This document shows, in pieces, positions 1 to 6,084 of a stretch of 9,000 nt of DNA. The notes below the pieces were generated by a model, which saw only the letters and a list, made by a program, of their open reading frames with translations, made no database searches and was not told the origin of the DNA. Both the position numbers and the translations under genes were made by a program. Each line of letters opens with the position of its first letter. The first letter of the stretch is position 1. The stretch covers positions 1 to 9,000 of the forward strand of contig CAZDSH010000062.1 of assembly GCA_964508195.1 (NCBI GenBank), read 5' to 3'. The DNA is from JAAYEV01 sp964508195. GTDB taxonomy: Bacteria; Bacillota; Clostridia; Ch29.

Positions 1-4
1 CGAG

Positions 5-30
5 GCTTTAGTTTCCTCTAAAGCATTTTT
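5..30 (+). terminator. Rho-independent terminator of a plus-strand gene left of the window
   Basis: A perfect 7-bp stem (GCTTTAG at 5-11, CTAAAGC at 18-24) with a 6-nt loop is followed at once by ATTTTT (25-30). The T-run is only on the plus-strand side, so it should end a plus-strand transcript entering from the left. Such a transcript would converge on arcC. The gene it serves is outside the window. Confidence 0.7.
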
Positions 31-90
31 GCATTAGCGAGTACCCATGGAGCAAAGATACCTGAAGGCGGCCTACGGATCATACCTAAA

Positions 91-123
91 AATGTGGCAA
101 ACAAAACGTCCCCTTGCCACATT
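91..123 (+). repeat. Palindromic REP-like element, copy 1
   Basis: AATGTGGCAA (91-100) and TTGCCACATT (114-123) form a perfect 10-bp inverted repeat around a 13-nt loop that ends in CGTCCCC. The 29-nt core (93-121) is an exact reverse complement of the copy at 8876-8904. Read on the minus strand, the direction of arcC, the hairpin is followed by a T-run (complement of the A-run at 88-92), so it could also terminate transcription. Small palindromes of this kind are often spread by REP-associated Y1 transposases. No transposase is visible here, so that origin is inference. Confidence 0.85.
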
Positions 124-161
124 CGCGAAGCGAGGATAGCCTAATGCCGGCACGTTAAAAA

Positions 162-190
162 TGTGGCAAACAAAACGTCCCCCTGCCACA
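162..190 (+). repeat. Palindromic REP-like element, copy 2
   Basis: TGTGGCA (162-168) pairs with TGCCACA (184-190) around a loop almost identical to copy 1; the right arm reads CCCCCTGCC instead of CCCCTTGCC. The 29-nt unit is an exact reverse complement of 8916-8944. On the minus strand it is followed by a T-run (complement of the A-run at 157-161), giving a terminator-like form downstream of arcC. Confidence 0.85.
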
Positions 191-271
191 CGTGTGACAC
201 TACCCCCGTCCCTGTGACACACCTGTGACACACCCGCGTCCCCCTGCCACATTCGCCGTCCCCTTGCCACA
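191..271 (+). repeat. Cluster of degenerate half-copies of the REP-like element
   Basis: The right arm of the palindrome, CGTCCCC(T/C)TGCCACA, recurs at 237-251 and 257-271 without its left arm. A variant with GTGACAC in place of TGCCAC appears at 207-221, with further GTGTGACAC and TGTGACACA pieces at 192-200 and 224-232. With copies 1 and 2, five right arms lie in about 165 nt. The last ends 5 nt from the arcC stop codon. Spacing and sequence are irregular, unlike a CRISPR array. Confidence 0.75.
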
Positions 272-276
272 CTCTG

Positions 277-1218
277 CTAATGCGTTAGTATGGTGCCGGT
301 TTTGCCCCTTAGCGCATCCATTACCTTCTCGAGGGAGGATATTATCGCTATCCTTCCCTTTTTTGATTCCGCAAAGGCAATAGCCGCCTTTATCTTAGGC
401 AACATAGAACCCGGTGCAAAGTGACCCTCCTTTATGTATTCCCTAGCCTTTTCCGTCGTGAGCACATCGAGATCCCTTTGTCCGGGTGTACCGAAGTTTA
501 ACGAAACCTTTTCCACAGCAGTCAACATAATGAACCTGTCGGCGCCAATATCCTCCGCCAATCTTTCCGACGCATAATCCTTATCTATAACGGCGGCTAC
601 GCCTTCGAGGACACCATCGTCCCTGCGGATAACCGGGATACCTCCTCCCCCCGCGGCTATTACCATCACTTTAGATTCTATAAGGGCCTTTATAGCTGCA
701 AGCTCCACTATCTCCACGGGCTCCGGCGATGGAACCACCTGCCTCCATCCCCTGCCGGCATCCTCTTTAACGGTGTAACCCTTTTCCCTTTCCCATTTCT
801 TAGCCTCATCAAAGCTATAAAAGGGTCCTATGGGCTTTGTGGGTTCCCTAAAGGCGGGGTCCTCCCCGTCGACTATTACCTGGGTCACCAATGTTACGAC
901 GGGTCTTAGGATACCCCGCCTCCTTAATTCCGTCCCCATGGCCTGCTGAATATGATAGCCTATCATACCTTGACTCATCGCTCCGCAAACATCCAGGGGC
1001 ATCGCCGGAGTTACATGGGATGCCCCTTCGTTTTGTAATACTATACGCCCTACCTGGGGTCCGTTGCCATGGGTTATTATAACCTCGTAGCCCTTTTCCG
1101 TAAGCCCCGCTATACAGCGTGCCATAGCTCCTACGGCCTCACGCTGTGCCGCAGCCGTTGCCGATCCGTTGCCCTTTTGAAGCGCGTTGCCCCCTAGGGC
1201 CACTACAAGCCTTTTCAT
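277..1218 (-). CDS. arcC: Carbamate kinase
   Basis: ArcC catalyses reversible phosphate transfer between carbamoyl phosphate and ADP, giving ATP, carbamate and then NH3 + CO2. It is a cytosolic amino-acid-kinase fold enzyme. The 313 residues match the usual family length. Visible motifs are ALGGNAL (7-13), HGNGPQVG (50-57), PTKPIGPFY (126-134, carbamate-kinase specific), AAGGGGIPV (188-196), DKDYASERLA (212-221) and PGSMLPKI (269-276). The start is an ATG followed directly by KRLVVALGGNAL; an AGGAGG lies about 13 nt upstream, a rather long spacing. The gene begins about 50 nt after the veg terminator and no clear promoter is seen between them, so read-through from veg is possible. No arginine deiminase or ornithine/putrescine carbamoyltransferase gene is in view, so the source of carbamoyl phosphate cannot be told. 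Confidence 0.97.
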   Translation of the reverse strand: MKRLVVALGGNALQKGNGSATAAAQREAVGAMARCIAGLTEKGYEVIITHGNGPQVGRIVLQNEGASHVTPAMPLDVCGAMSQGMIGYHIQQAMGTELRRRGILRPVVTLVTQVIVDGEDPAFREPTKPIGPFYSFDEAKKWEREKGYTVKEDAGRGWRQVVPSPEPVEIVELAAIKALIESKVMVIAAGGGGIPVIRRDDGVLEGVAAVIDKDYASERLAEDIGADRFIMLTAVEKVSLNFGTPGQRDLDVLTTEKAREYIKEGHFAPGSMLPKIKAAIAFAESKKGRIAIISSLEKVMDALRGKTGTILTH

Positions 1219-1267
1219 CGAAAATCGCCCGCCTCCTCATGTTGATGTTGGCATACCAACTAGCAAA

Positions 1268-1290
1268 AGCGGCCTTACGCCGCTCTTTTT
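1268..1290 (-). terminator. Terminator downstream of veg, possibly bidirectional
   Basis: AGCGGC (1268-1273) and GCCGCT (1279-1284) form a 6-bp GC-rich stem with a 5-nt loop, starting 5 nt beyond the veg stop. On the minus strand it is followed by TTTTGC; on the plus strand by CTTTTT. It should end or weaken veg transcription before arcC. Confidence 0.75.
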
Positions 1291-1294
1291 ACTA

Positions 1295-1561
1295 TCAGCT
1301 ACATTTTATCCTACGGTTTTCGCTACAAAGGGTAAGCTCCACCGTCTCGGTAAGAATATCCGAGTAGCTATAGGAAACCCGCCTTATGGAGTTCTGATCT
1401 GTGTTAAACTTCACGACGAATATACATGGGTAGGTAGATTCAAGTATCCCTTCTTTAACAAAGGTCCTACGCCGGCCTTTGTTGGCCTTCAGCCTGACCT
1501 TTTCACCGACACATGTTTCAACATCTTTTTTTATTTTATTGAGGGAATCGTTTACCCGCAC
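1295..1561 (-). CDS. veg: Veg protein
   Basis: Veg is a small, highly expressed Bacillota protein (88 residues here, about the family length). In B. subtilis it has been linked to biofilm control through SinR; its biochemical role is unclear. The family signature is obvious: LKANKGRRR (24-32), GILESTYPCIFVVKF (38-52) and RVSYSYSDILTETVEL (61-76). I chose the GTG at 1561 because a strong AGAGGTGAT Shine-Dalgarno lies just upstream. In B. subtilis veg follows yabG directly; here a SpoIID/amidase gene lies between them. The strong promoter at 1632-1661 and the terminator at 1268-1290 make it an independent unit. The C-terminal tail (after about residue 77) is basic and carries two cysteines; the rest is typical. 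Confidence 0.95.
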   Translation of the reverse strand: MRVNDSLNKIKKDVETCVGEKVRLKANKGRRRTFVKEGILESTYPCIFVVKFNTDQNSIRRVSYSYSDILTETVELTLCSENRRIKCS

Positions 1562-1631
1562 TAAATATCACCTCTTTGCCCCATCTGTATACATATATAT
1601 TAACATAAATCATCGTAATAGGCAAATAATT

Positions 1632-1661
1632 ATTGTACCAATGAACTTATACTATTGTCAA
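1632..1661 (-). promoter_or_regulatory. Strong SigA-type promoter of veg
   Basis: On the minus strand a perfect -35 TTGACA (1661-1656) is followed after 18 bp by -10 TACAAT (1637-1632). Transcription should start near 1625, giving a leader of about 64 nt before the GTG start. The B. subtilis veg promoter, a standard strong promoter, is recalled as having the same two hexamers. Confidence 0.85.
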
Positions 1662-1712
1662 TGCAAAAAACTTACATTATTCCTGTCCCTATGATTAATA
1701 GCGGGATTACGC

Positions 1713-3155
1713 CTACTTGAAACTTTCGCAACCGTAATAGCACATTATTCCATTACATAGCACCTTTACAACCTTTGTCCTAAACTCCCTACACCGGAGT
1801 TTTTTTTCTTCGTCGGGGTTTGTTATATAAAAAAGCTCCAGTTGTAGTGAGCTAACCTTTACTTCCCGTAATACATAAAAGTTTGCCCTTTGTACGCCCC
1901 TGTCAAGGACACCTAACTCGCTAACTAGTTTATCCATTATACAAAGGCCCAGCCTTTTGCCCTGGGTATCGCCGTTGTAATAATATATTTCCGTGCCTGA
2001 GACGCCGGGATTATAAAAACTGTTTTGGTGTATACTGATAAAAAAATGTGGCCTGATCCCATTGGCCATACTCGCTCTATCGGAAAGCAATACACCTTTG
2101 TCCTCGGTTCGGGTTAAAAAAACCTTTGCCCCAAACCCTTCTAGCATCCCCCCTAGCCTAAGGGCAATATCCAGGTTAACGTCCTTTTCCCTAAGCCCAC
2201 CGGGGCCTATGCTATCATCGCTATCGTCGCCACCATGTCCGGGATCTAGAACAAATACTTTCCCCGTTAACGGCATATCACCGGTTCCGGCTATAGTAGT
2301 TATTTGTACGCCGGTAAAATAATAATTAATAATTTCTTTATAATTGCAACCGTCCCGGGCCATAGCCGCTGCACCGTATTGGCACATACCAAGGCCGTGC
2401 CCCTTACCCCTGCATATAAACTTTAAAGTAACGGGTTCCCATGTAAATCGTGTAGAAGTAAGGCCTAATAACCTTTTTATATCTACACCTTTAAAGGATT
2501 TGCCTCCTATCCGTAGGCCCTTTATCCTCCCCATATCATCGCAATCTACATCATCTATAAATCCTTCTATTAAAGGACATCCCAAATCCCCAGTGCCCTT
2601 CTTTTTTATGCTTAACCTATCTTTGATCTCTTTCAACGGGAATTCCCTCTCGTATTTCCAACCTATGGAACCCCTACAATGATCGCATAGCACACGCCTT
2701 AGGTACGCAACTTTGTTTCCGATTATATCCTCTGCATTTTCCGTAGCACCGCCGCAACATTCATGGCAATAAGCCATTATAGGCCTGTTGTTGAGGGTTA
2801 TTATCTCTCCCCGGGTACTTTGTATCGCTTCTATTATTCTTTCCCGATTTTTGCACGGTTTATTCCCCTTATAGGCCCCGGCCTGTACGGTATAGGGCAT
2901 CCAATTGATACAATGCCCGGTATCGCATACGTCAGCCCCGGCATACAAGTTACAGCCCCTGCCGTCATAGATAGGTAGCTGCCGTGCTATATTTGTCCTT
3001 ATAATGACCCCTTGGGCCTTTAATGCTTCCGCATCGAAGGTATAGGGTGTTGATAAGGCTAACATCTCCGCCGTCAGCATTTCTAAGGGCATCGTTTTAC
3101 ATCCCTTTTCGGAGGCTTTATATATGTTTACATAAATATCGTCATAGGCTTTCAA
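1713..3155 (-). CDS. SpoIID-domain / N-acetylmuramoyl-L-alanine amidase fusion
   Basis: This 480-residue protein joins two peptidoglycan-cutting domains. Residues ~20-285 resemble SpoIID/LytB, a lytic transglycosylase: TAEM with the likely catalytic Glu30, ALKAQGV (44-50), CHECCGGATEN (130-140) and GHGLGMCQYGA (252-262). Residues ~299-475 are a zinc amidase of the Amidase_3 type: DPGHGG (His307), REKDVNL (Glu323), SIHQN (His376) and QLELFYITNP (Glu440), so the zinc ligands and catalytic Glu are intact. CHECC, CDHC (157-160) and other cysteines may bind metal. The start is a TTG: an in-frame TAG lies 9 nt upstream, no other upstream start exists, and a G-rich Shine-Dalgarno fills the 18 nt after the yabG stop. 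That spacing implies co-transcription with yabG. There is no signal peptide or membrane helix, odd for a wall hydrolase. No terminator is evident before the veg promoter. Confidence 0.93.
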   Translation of the reverse strand: MKAYDDIYVNIYKASEKGCKTMPLEMLTAEMLALSTPYTFDAEALKAQGVIIRTNIARQLPIYDGRGCNLYAGADVCDTGHCINWMPYTVQAGAYKGNKPCKNRERIIEAIQSTRGEIITLNNRPIMAYCHECCGGATENAEDIIGNKVAYLRRVLCDHCRGSIGWKYEREFPLKEIKDRLSIKKKGTGDLGCPLIEGFIDDVDCDDMGRIKGLRIGGKSFKGVDIKRLLGLTSTRFTWEPVTLKFICRGKGHGLGMCQYGAAAMARDGCNYKEIINYYFTGVQITTIAGTGDMPLTGKVFVLDPGHGGDDSDDSIGPGGLREKDVNLDIALRLGGMLEGFGAKVFLTRTEDKGVLLSDRASMANGIRPHFFISIHQNSFYNPGVSGTEIYYYNGDTQGKRLGLCIMDKLVSELGVLDRGVQRANFYVLREVKVSSLQLELFYITNPDEEKKLRCREFRTKVVKVLCNGIMCYYGCESFK

Positions 3156-3173
3156 TGTCCCCTACCCCCCCTT

Positions 3174-4067
3174 CTATCCCATCCCTGCAACACCGGGCCC
3201 CGGTATACCTTCTCTGTATTTGCCCCTTGTTTCCAGGCCACCGATACCCCCGAGGCCCGCCACGGTCTTTGATACTAACTTCCGCACCGGAACTATGCTA
3301 TCAATACTCGTACAGGCGATGCCCTGACAAATAAACACGGGATCGAGGGCATGTATAAGGACTCTTTTAGGGGAACTGGCATAGTTGGCCCCCGCCGCCA
3401 ATATTGCCTCGAAGTGGGACTGACACGCCCCGGCAAAAATGACGAGATCATCATAGGAGGGTTCAAAACCCCTGGCCTCCTTTACGGCGGCTACGTAATA
3501 CCCGGAGTTTCTATAGCTTCTTATATTGTATTTGTCTTTACCTTTGCCTATGGCATCGTGCCCCGTCAGCACCAGTATATCCGGCAGATGAACCCTTAGC
3601 ATGCCGGCAACCTGCCGAGGTTGCAGGTCCTCGGGCACGTACTCACCCTCCGCATAGAGCCCCATATCTTCGTATGCCTTACTGCATATATTCAGATAAT
3701 CCTCGTCCCCGTCTAAGTGCAGTATCCTACCTGGCCTTTTAAGGGGTTCTTCACCTTTATATAAAAAAACATCCCTTATCCTTTCCTTTATATCCCTGAC
3801 TACACCTCGGTTGCGATAGCGGGCCCCGGCACTGATCAAACCCTTCATAACAGCCCTTTGGTTATCCCTTTCAAATTTTTCTATATCGCTTTTGTCCTGT
3901 AACATTAAATCCTTAGCGGGGGCATCGGCTATGATACGCATATTTACACCCTTTAATATATAAAGCACGTTACCCTCGGCATCCCTTAACACATCGTTAA
4001 CCTTAAAGAGCACATCATAGTTATAGGACCTTCGCGCAACAAAGTCACCGATCTTTATTTCCCTCAT
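3174..4067 (-). CDS. yabG: Sporulation-specific protease YabG
   Basis: YabG is a cysteine protease made late in the mother cell. In B. subtilis it processes spore coat proteins such as SpoIVA and SafA; in Clostridioides difficile it processes germination proteins SleC and CspBA. The 297 residues match the family: N-terminal IKIGDFVARRSYNYDVLF (4-21), GRILHLDGDEDYL (113-125), ILVLTGHDAIGK (164-175, with His170) and VIFAGACQSHFEAIL (209-223, with Cys215), then ASSPKRVLIHALDP. The conserved His and Cys are the likely catalytic pair. An in-frame ATG lies 30 nt further upstream, but the family begins at the chosen Met and an AGGGAG lies 9 nt before it. It leads the operon with the SpoIID/amidase gene and has a SigK-like promoter. 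In B. subtilis it sits between rsmA and veg. Confidence 0.96.
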   Translation of the reverse strand: MREIKIGDFVARRSYNYDVLFKVNDVLRDAEGNVLYILKGVNMRIIADAPAKDLMLQDKSDIEKFERDNQRAVMKGLISAGARYRNRGVVRDIKERIRDVFLYKGEEPLKRPGRILHLDGDEDYLNICSKAYEDMGLYAEGEYVPEDLQPRQVAGMLRVHLPDILVLTGHDAIGKGKDKYNIRSYRNSGYYVAAVKEARGFEPSYDDLVIFAGACQSHFEAILAAGANYASSPKRVLIHALDPVFICQGIACTSIDSIVPVRKLVSKTVAGLGGIGGLETRGKYREGIPGPGVAGMG

Positions 4068-4108
4068 AACGGCACTCCCTAGCATAATATCCAGCATATT
4101 GTTTAGTA

Positions 4109-4136
4109 TATATTATGAGGAACCGTTAACGTGTGT
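4109..4136 (-). promoter_or_regulatory. Putative SigK-dependent promoter of yabG
   Basis: On the minus strand, ACA (4136-4134) is followed after exactly 16 bp by CATAATATA (4117-4109). This fits the SigK consensus AC, 16-17 bp, CATAnnnTA. Transcription would start about 35 nt before the yabG ATG. B. subtilis yabG is SigK-controlled, which agrees. Confidence 0.7.
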
Positions 4137-4230
4137 GCTATTGTCTGGAACATAGGACACAACCATTAGCATGGAACCTTTAAAACCCGTGTTCCCAAGC
4201 CACGGAGTATACCCTTTTTAGAAAAAATAA

Positions 4231-4259
4231 TGGAAATCTACCGGGGAGTTATATATAAT
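4231..4259 (+). promoter_or_regulatory. SigA-type promoter ahead of the M-box and mgtE
   Basis: TGGAAA (4231-4236, 4 of 6 to TTGACA), a 17-bp spacer and a perfect TATAAT (4254-4259) place a transcription start near 4266, just before the riboswitch aptamer. Position and spacing support it; the -35 box is imperfect. Confidence 0.65.
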
Positions 4260-4270
4260 AGGATTGTAGA

Positions 4271-4440
4271 TGAATATTTCGTTAGGTGAGGCTCCTGCAC
4301 AGATAAACGCTACTACCCGGAAATGTCGAGAGACGCCAACGGGTCAACAGGTATTACCGGAATAAGGTTTATCTAATGTAGCTGGATGTAACATGTGCAT
4401 CCAAAGCTGTGCAGTGCCAAAACTCAACGAGGGGGAGCCT
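4271..4440 (+). promoter_or_regulatory. M-box (ykoK leader) Mg2+ riboswitch
   Basis: The leader carries the near-invariant M-box blocks in order: GTTAGGTGAGGCTCCT (4281-4296), CTACTACCCGGAAATGTCGA (4310-4329), GAGACGCCAACGGGTCAACA (4330-4349), CCGGAATAAGG (4357-4367), a variable hairpin whose arms are GGATG and CATCC (4383-4402), AGCTGTGCAGTGCC and the closing GGGGGAGCC (4431-4439). AGGCTCC (4289-4295) pairs with GGAGCCT (4434-4440) to close helix P1. The M-box class senses Mg2+ directly and lowers expression of Mg2+ transporters when the metal is plentiful. Its place just before a terminator and mgtE is the classic arrangement. Confidence 0.96.
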
Positions 4441-4447
4441 GTTTTAC

Positions 4448-4480
4448 AAGCTTCTTCATTATCGAGGAAGTTTTATTTTT
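4448..4480 (+). terminator. Terminator of the M-box expression platform
   Basis: CTTCTTC (4451-4457) pairs with GAGGAAG (4464-4470), including one U-G pair, around a 6-nt loop; weaker flanking pairs extend the stem to 10 bp. TTTTATTTTT (4471-4480) follows. It starts 8 nt after the aptamer, as expected for Mg2+-induced attenuation of mgtE. I did not find a clear antiterminator partner by eye. Confidence 0.75.
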
Positions 4481-4518
4481 GCAGTAAATCCCCGACACCA
4501 GGAAGGAGGTTGTTCCCC

Positions 4519-5865
4519 ATGGACAATTTAAGGGAGCTATACAGGCAGAAAAATTTTGAACAGTTAGTTGAGCAGTTAAACAACTGGCACGGGGCGGATC
4601 TGGCCGAGTACTTTAAGGAGCTTAGCACGGAAGAGAGGGTTATATTATTTAGGCTGCTTAAAAAGGATCTGGCCTCCGGTGTATTTTCCCACATGGATAA
4701 GGGTGAACAATGGAACCTTATAAACTCCATAACGGATCGTGGTATCCGGGGCCTTCTATCGGGACTGGCCTTTGACGATAAGGTCGATCTTTTAGAGGAG
4801 ATGCCCGCCAACGTAGCGAAAAAAGTGCTACGAAACGTATCCGCAAAGGAACGGGGCATTATAAACCAATTTTTAAAATTTCCTGAAAACAGCGCAGGCT
4901 CCATAATGACGATCGAATATGTAGACCTTAAGGAGCATTATACTGCTTCCCAGGCACTGGAACATATAAGAAGGATCGGCGTGGATAAAGAAACTATATA
5001 CACCTGCTACGTAATGGATTCTAAAAGGCATTTAAGGGGGACCGTGTCCCTTAAGGATATAATAATGGCCGAGGACGATGCAATAATAGGGGATCTTATG
5101 GACGAAAATGTCCTATCGGTACAGACTACCGACGATCAGGAGCCCGTGGCGGCTTTATTTAAAAAATATGATTTGCTTGCGGTACCGGTCCTTGACCATG
5201 AGGATAGGCTTATAGGCATAATAACCGTCGACGATATAATAGACGTTATAGAAAAGGAGGGCACCGAGGACTTTCATAAGATGGCGGCCTTGGAGACTAC
5301 AGAATACGATTACCTTTCAATGGGGGTTTTCTCCTTGGCGCGTAAAAGAATCCTTTGGCTTTTGGTCCTTTTGGTCTCCGCCGCCCTTACGGGTAATATA
5401 ATAGAGCATTTCCAGGCTATTTTGCAATCAGCGATCAGCCTTACGGTTTTTATACCTATGTTAATGGATACCGGCGGCAACGCAGGGATGCAGTCCTCTA
5501 CTTTAATAATACGAGGCATGGCGGTGGGGGAGTTAAAGCGTAAGGATACCCTTAACATTATATTCAAAGAATTGAAAGTTTCCCTCGTGGTGGGCCTTTC
5601 CCTCGGCGTAACTAATTTCGTGCGCATAATAATTTTTGAAAAAGAGCCGGTACCCGTAGCCCTCGCGGTTTCTATAACGGTGTTTTTAACTATCGTATTA
5701 GCGAAACTTACCGGCGCGATATTGCCTATCCTTGCAAAGATAGTGGGCCTTGACCCGGCCCTTATAGCCGCACCGCTGCTTACTACTATTATAGATGTAT
5801 TATCCCTTTTGGTATATTTTAACGTAGTACTCATGATACTGGGGCCGGCATTAAACATCGGCTAG
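4519..5865 (+). CDS. mgtE: Magnesium transporter MgtE
   Basis: MgtE is a homodimeric Mg2+-selective channel of the inner membrane, gated by cytosolic Mg2+. The 448 residues show the full architecture: an MgtE_N helical domain (about 1-120), two CBS domains (about 125-245, with SAGSIMT at 125-131 and IGIITVDDIIDVI at 232-244), a plug-helix region, then a membrane domain from about 277 with five likely helices. PMLMDTGGNAGMQSSTLIIRG spans 313-333 and holds the family's pore signature. Asp426 in TTIID sits where the essential pore Asp of the family lies. I chose the ATG at 4519: AAGGAGGT ends 8 nt upstream and the product begins as MgtE does. An in-frame ATG at 4393 lies inside the riboswitch and is not a real start. 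Control is by the M-box and terminator upstream, so expression should rise when Mg2+ is scarce. Confidence 0.97.
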   Translation: MDNLRELYRQKNFEQLVEQLNNWHGADLAEYFKELSTEERVILFRLLKKDLASGVFSHMDKGEQWNLINSITDRGIRGLLSGLAFDDKVDLLEEMPANVAKKVLRNVSAKERGIINQFLKFPENSAGSIMTIEYVDLKEHYTASQALEHIRRIGVDKETIYTCYVMDSKRHLRGTVSLKDIIMAEDDAIIGDLMDENVLSVQTTDDQEPVAALFKKYDLLAVPVLDHEDRLIGIITVDDIIDVIEKEGTEDFHKMAALETTEYDYLSMGVFSLARKRILWLLVLLVSAALTGNIIEHFQAILQSAISLTVFIPMLMDTGGNAGMQSSTLIIRGMAVGELKRKDTLNIIFKELKVSLVVGLSLGVTNFVRIIIFEKEPVPVALAVSITVFLTIVLAKLTGAILPILAKIVGLDPALIAAPLLTTIIDVLSLLVYFNVVLMILGPALNIG

Positions 5866-5898
5866 GGTTAAATAGACATTCTGGGGCCGGAGAGAGCT

Positions 5899-5927
5899 TT
5901 GGCACGACGGAATTAACAATATATAAC
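5899..5927 (+). promoter_or_regulatory. SigA-type promoter ahead of the receptor gene
   Basis: TTGGCA (5899-5904), a 17-bp spacer and TATAAC (5922-5927) match the SigA consensus at 5 of 6 positions in each box. It lies 34 nt after the mgtE stop and predicts a start near 5934, so the receptor gene has its own promoter and a leader of about 150 nt. Confidence 0.65.
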
Positions 5928-6084
5928 GCCCAACATCCTACAGATGTTAAAGGTTTCCCGTTGGATATATAGAATTAAATAGTTAATGGGTATTAGCTAC
6001 TCCGGGGATAAAACCCAGGGGCCTATAATAACGAAGGAACGTAAGAGCCGCCTAATCAAAAGGCCATATAAAATAGGGGGTGCG

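Noticed and set aside
73..270. Open frame of 65 codons on the minus strand in the left intergenic region
   Set aside because: It is made almost wholly of the palindromic repeats and their remnants, so the frame is a by-product of the repeat sequence.
91..271. Possible CRISPR array
   Set aside because: Units are palindromes and half-palindromes with irregular spacing and diverged sequence; there are no spacers of constant length and no cas genes.
4393..4518. N-terminal extension of MgtE from the ATG at 4393
   Set aside because: It lies inside the M-box aptamer and terminator, and a consensus Shine-Dalgarno precedes the ATG at 4519.
5310..5858. 182-codon open frame antisense to mgtE
   Set aside because: It mirrors the conserved membrane domain of mgtE, resembles no known family and has no start signal of its own.
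5868..5895. SigD-type motility promoter (TAAA ... GCCGGAGA) before the receptor gene
   Set aside because: The spacer is only about 13 bp and the -10 matches poorly, whereas a good SigA-type promoter lies at 5899-5927.
5990..6070. c-di-GMP or guanidine riboswitch before the receptor gene
   Set aside because: Fragments such as GGGGATAAAACCC and GGAACGTAAGAGCC are only loosely similar; the conserved cores of these classes are missing.
5986..6084. N-terminal extension of the receptor from the ATG at 5986
   Set aside because: No Shine-Dalgarno precedes it, while the ATGs at 6085 and 6088 follow an AGGGGG.
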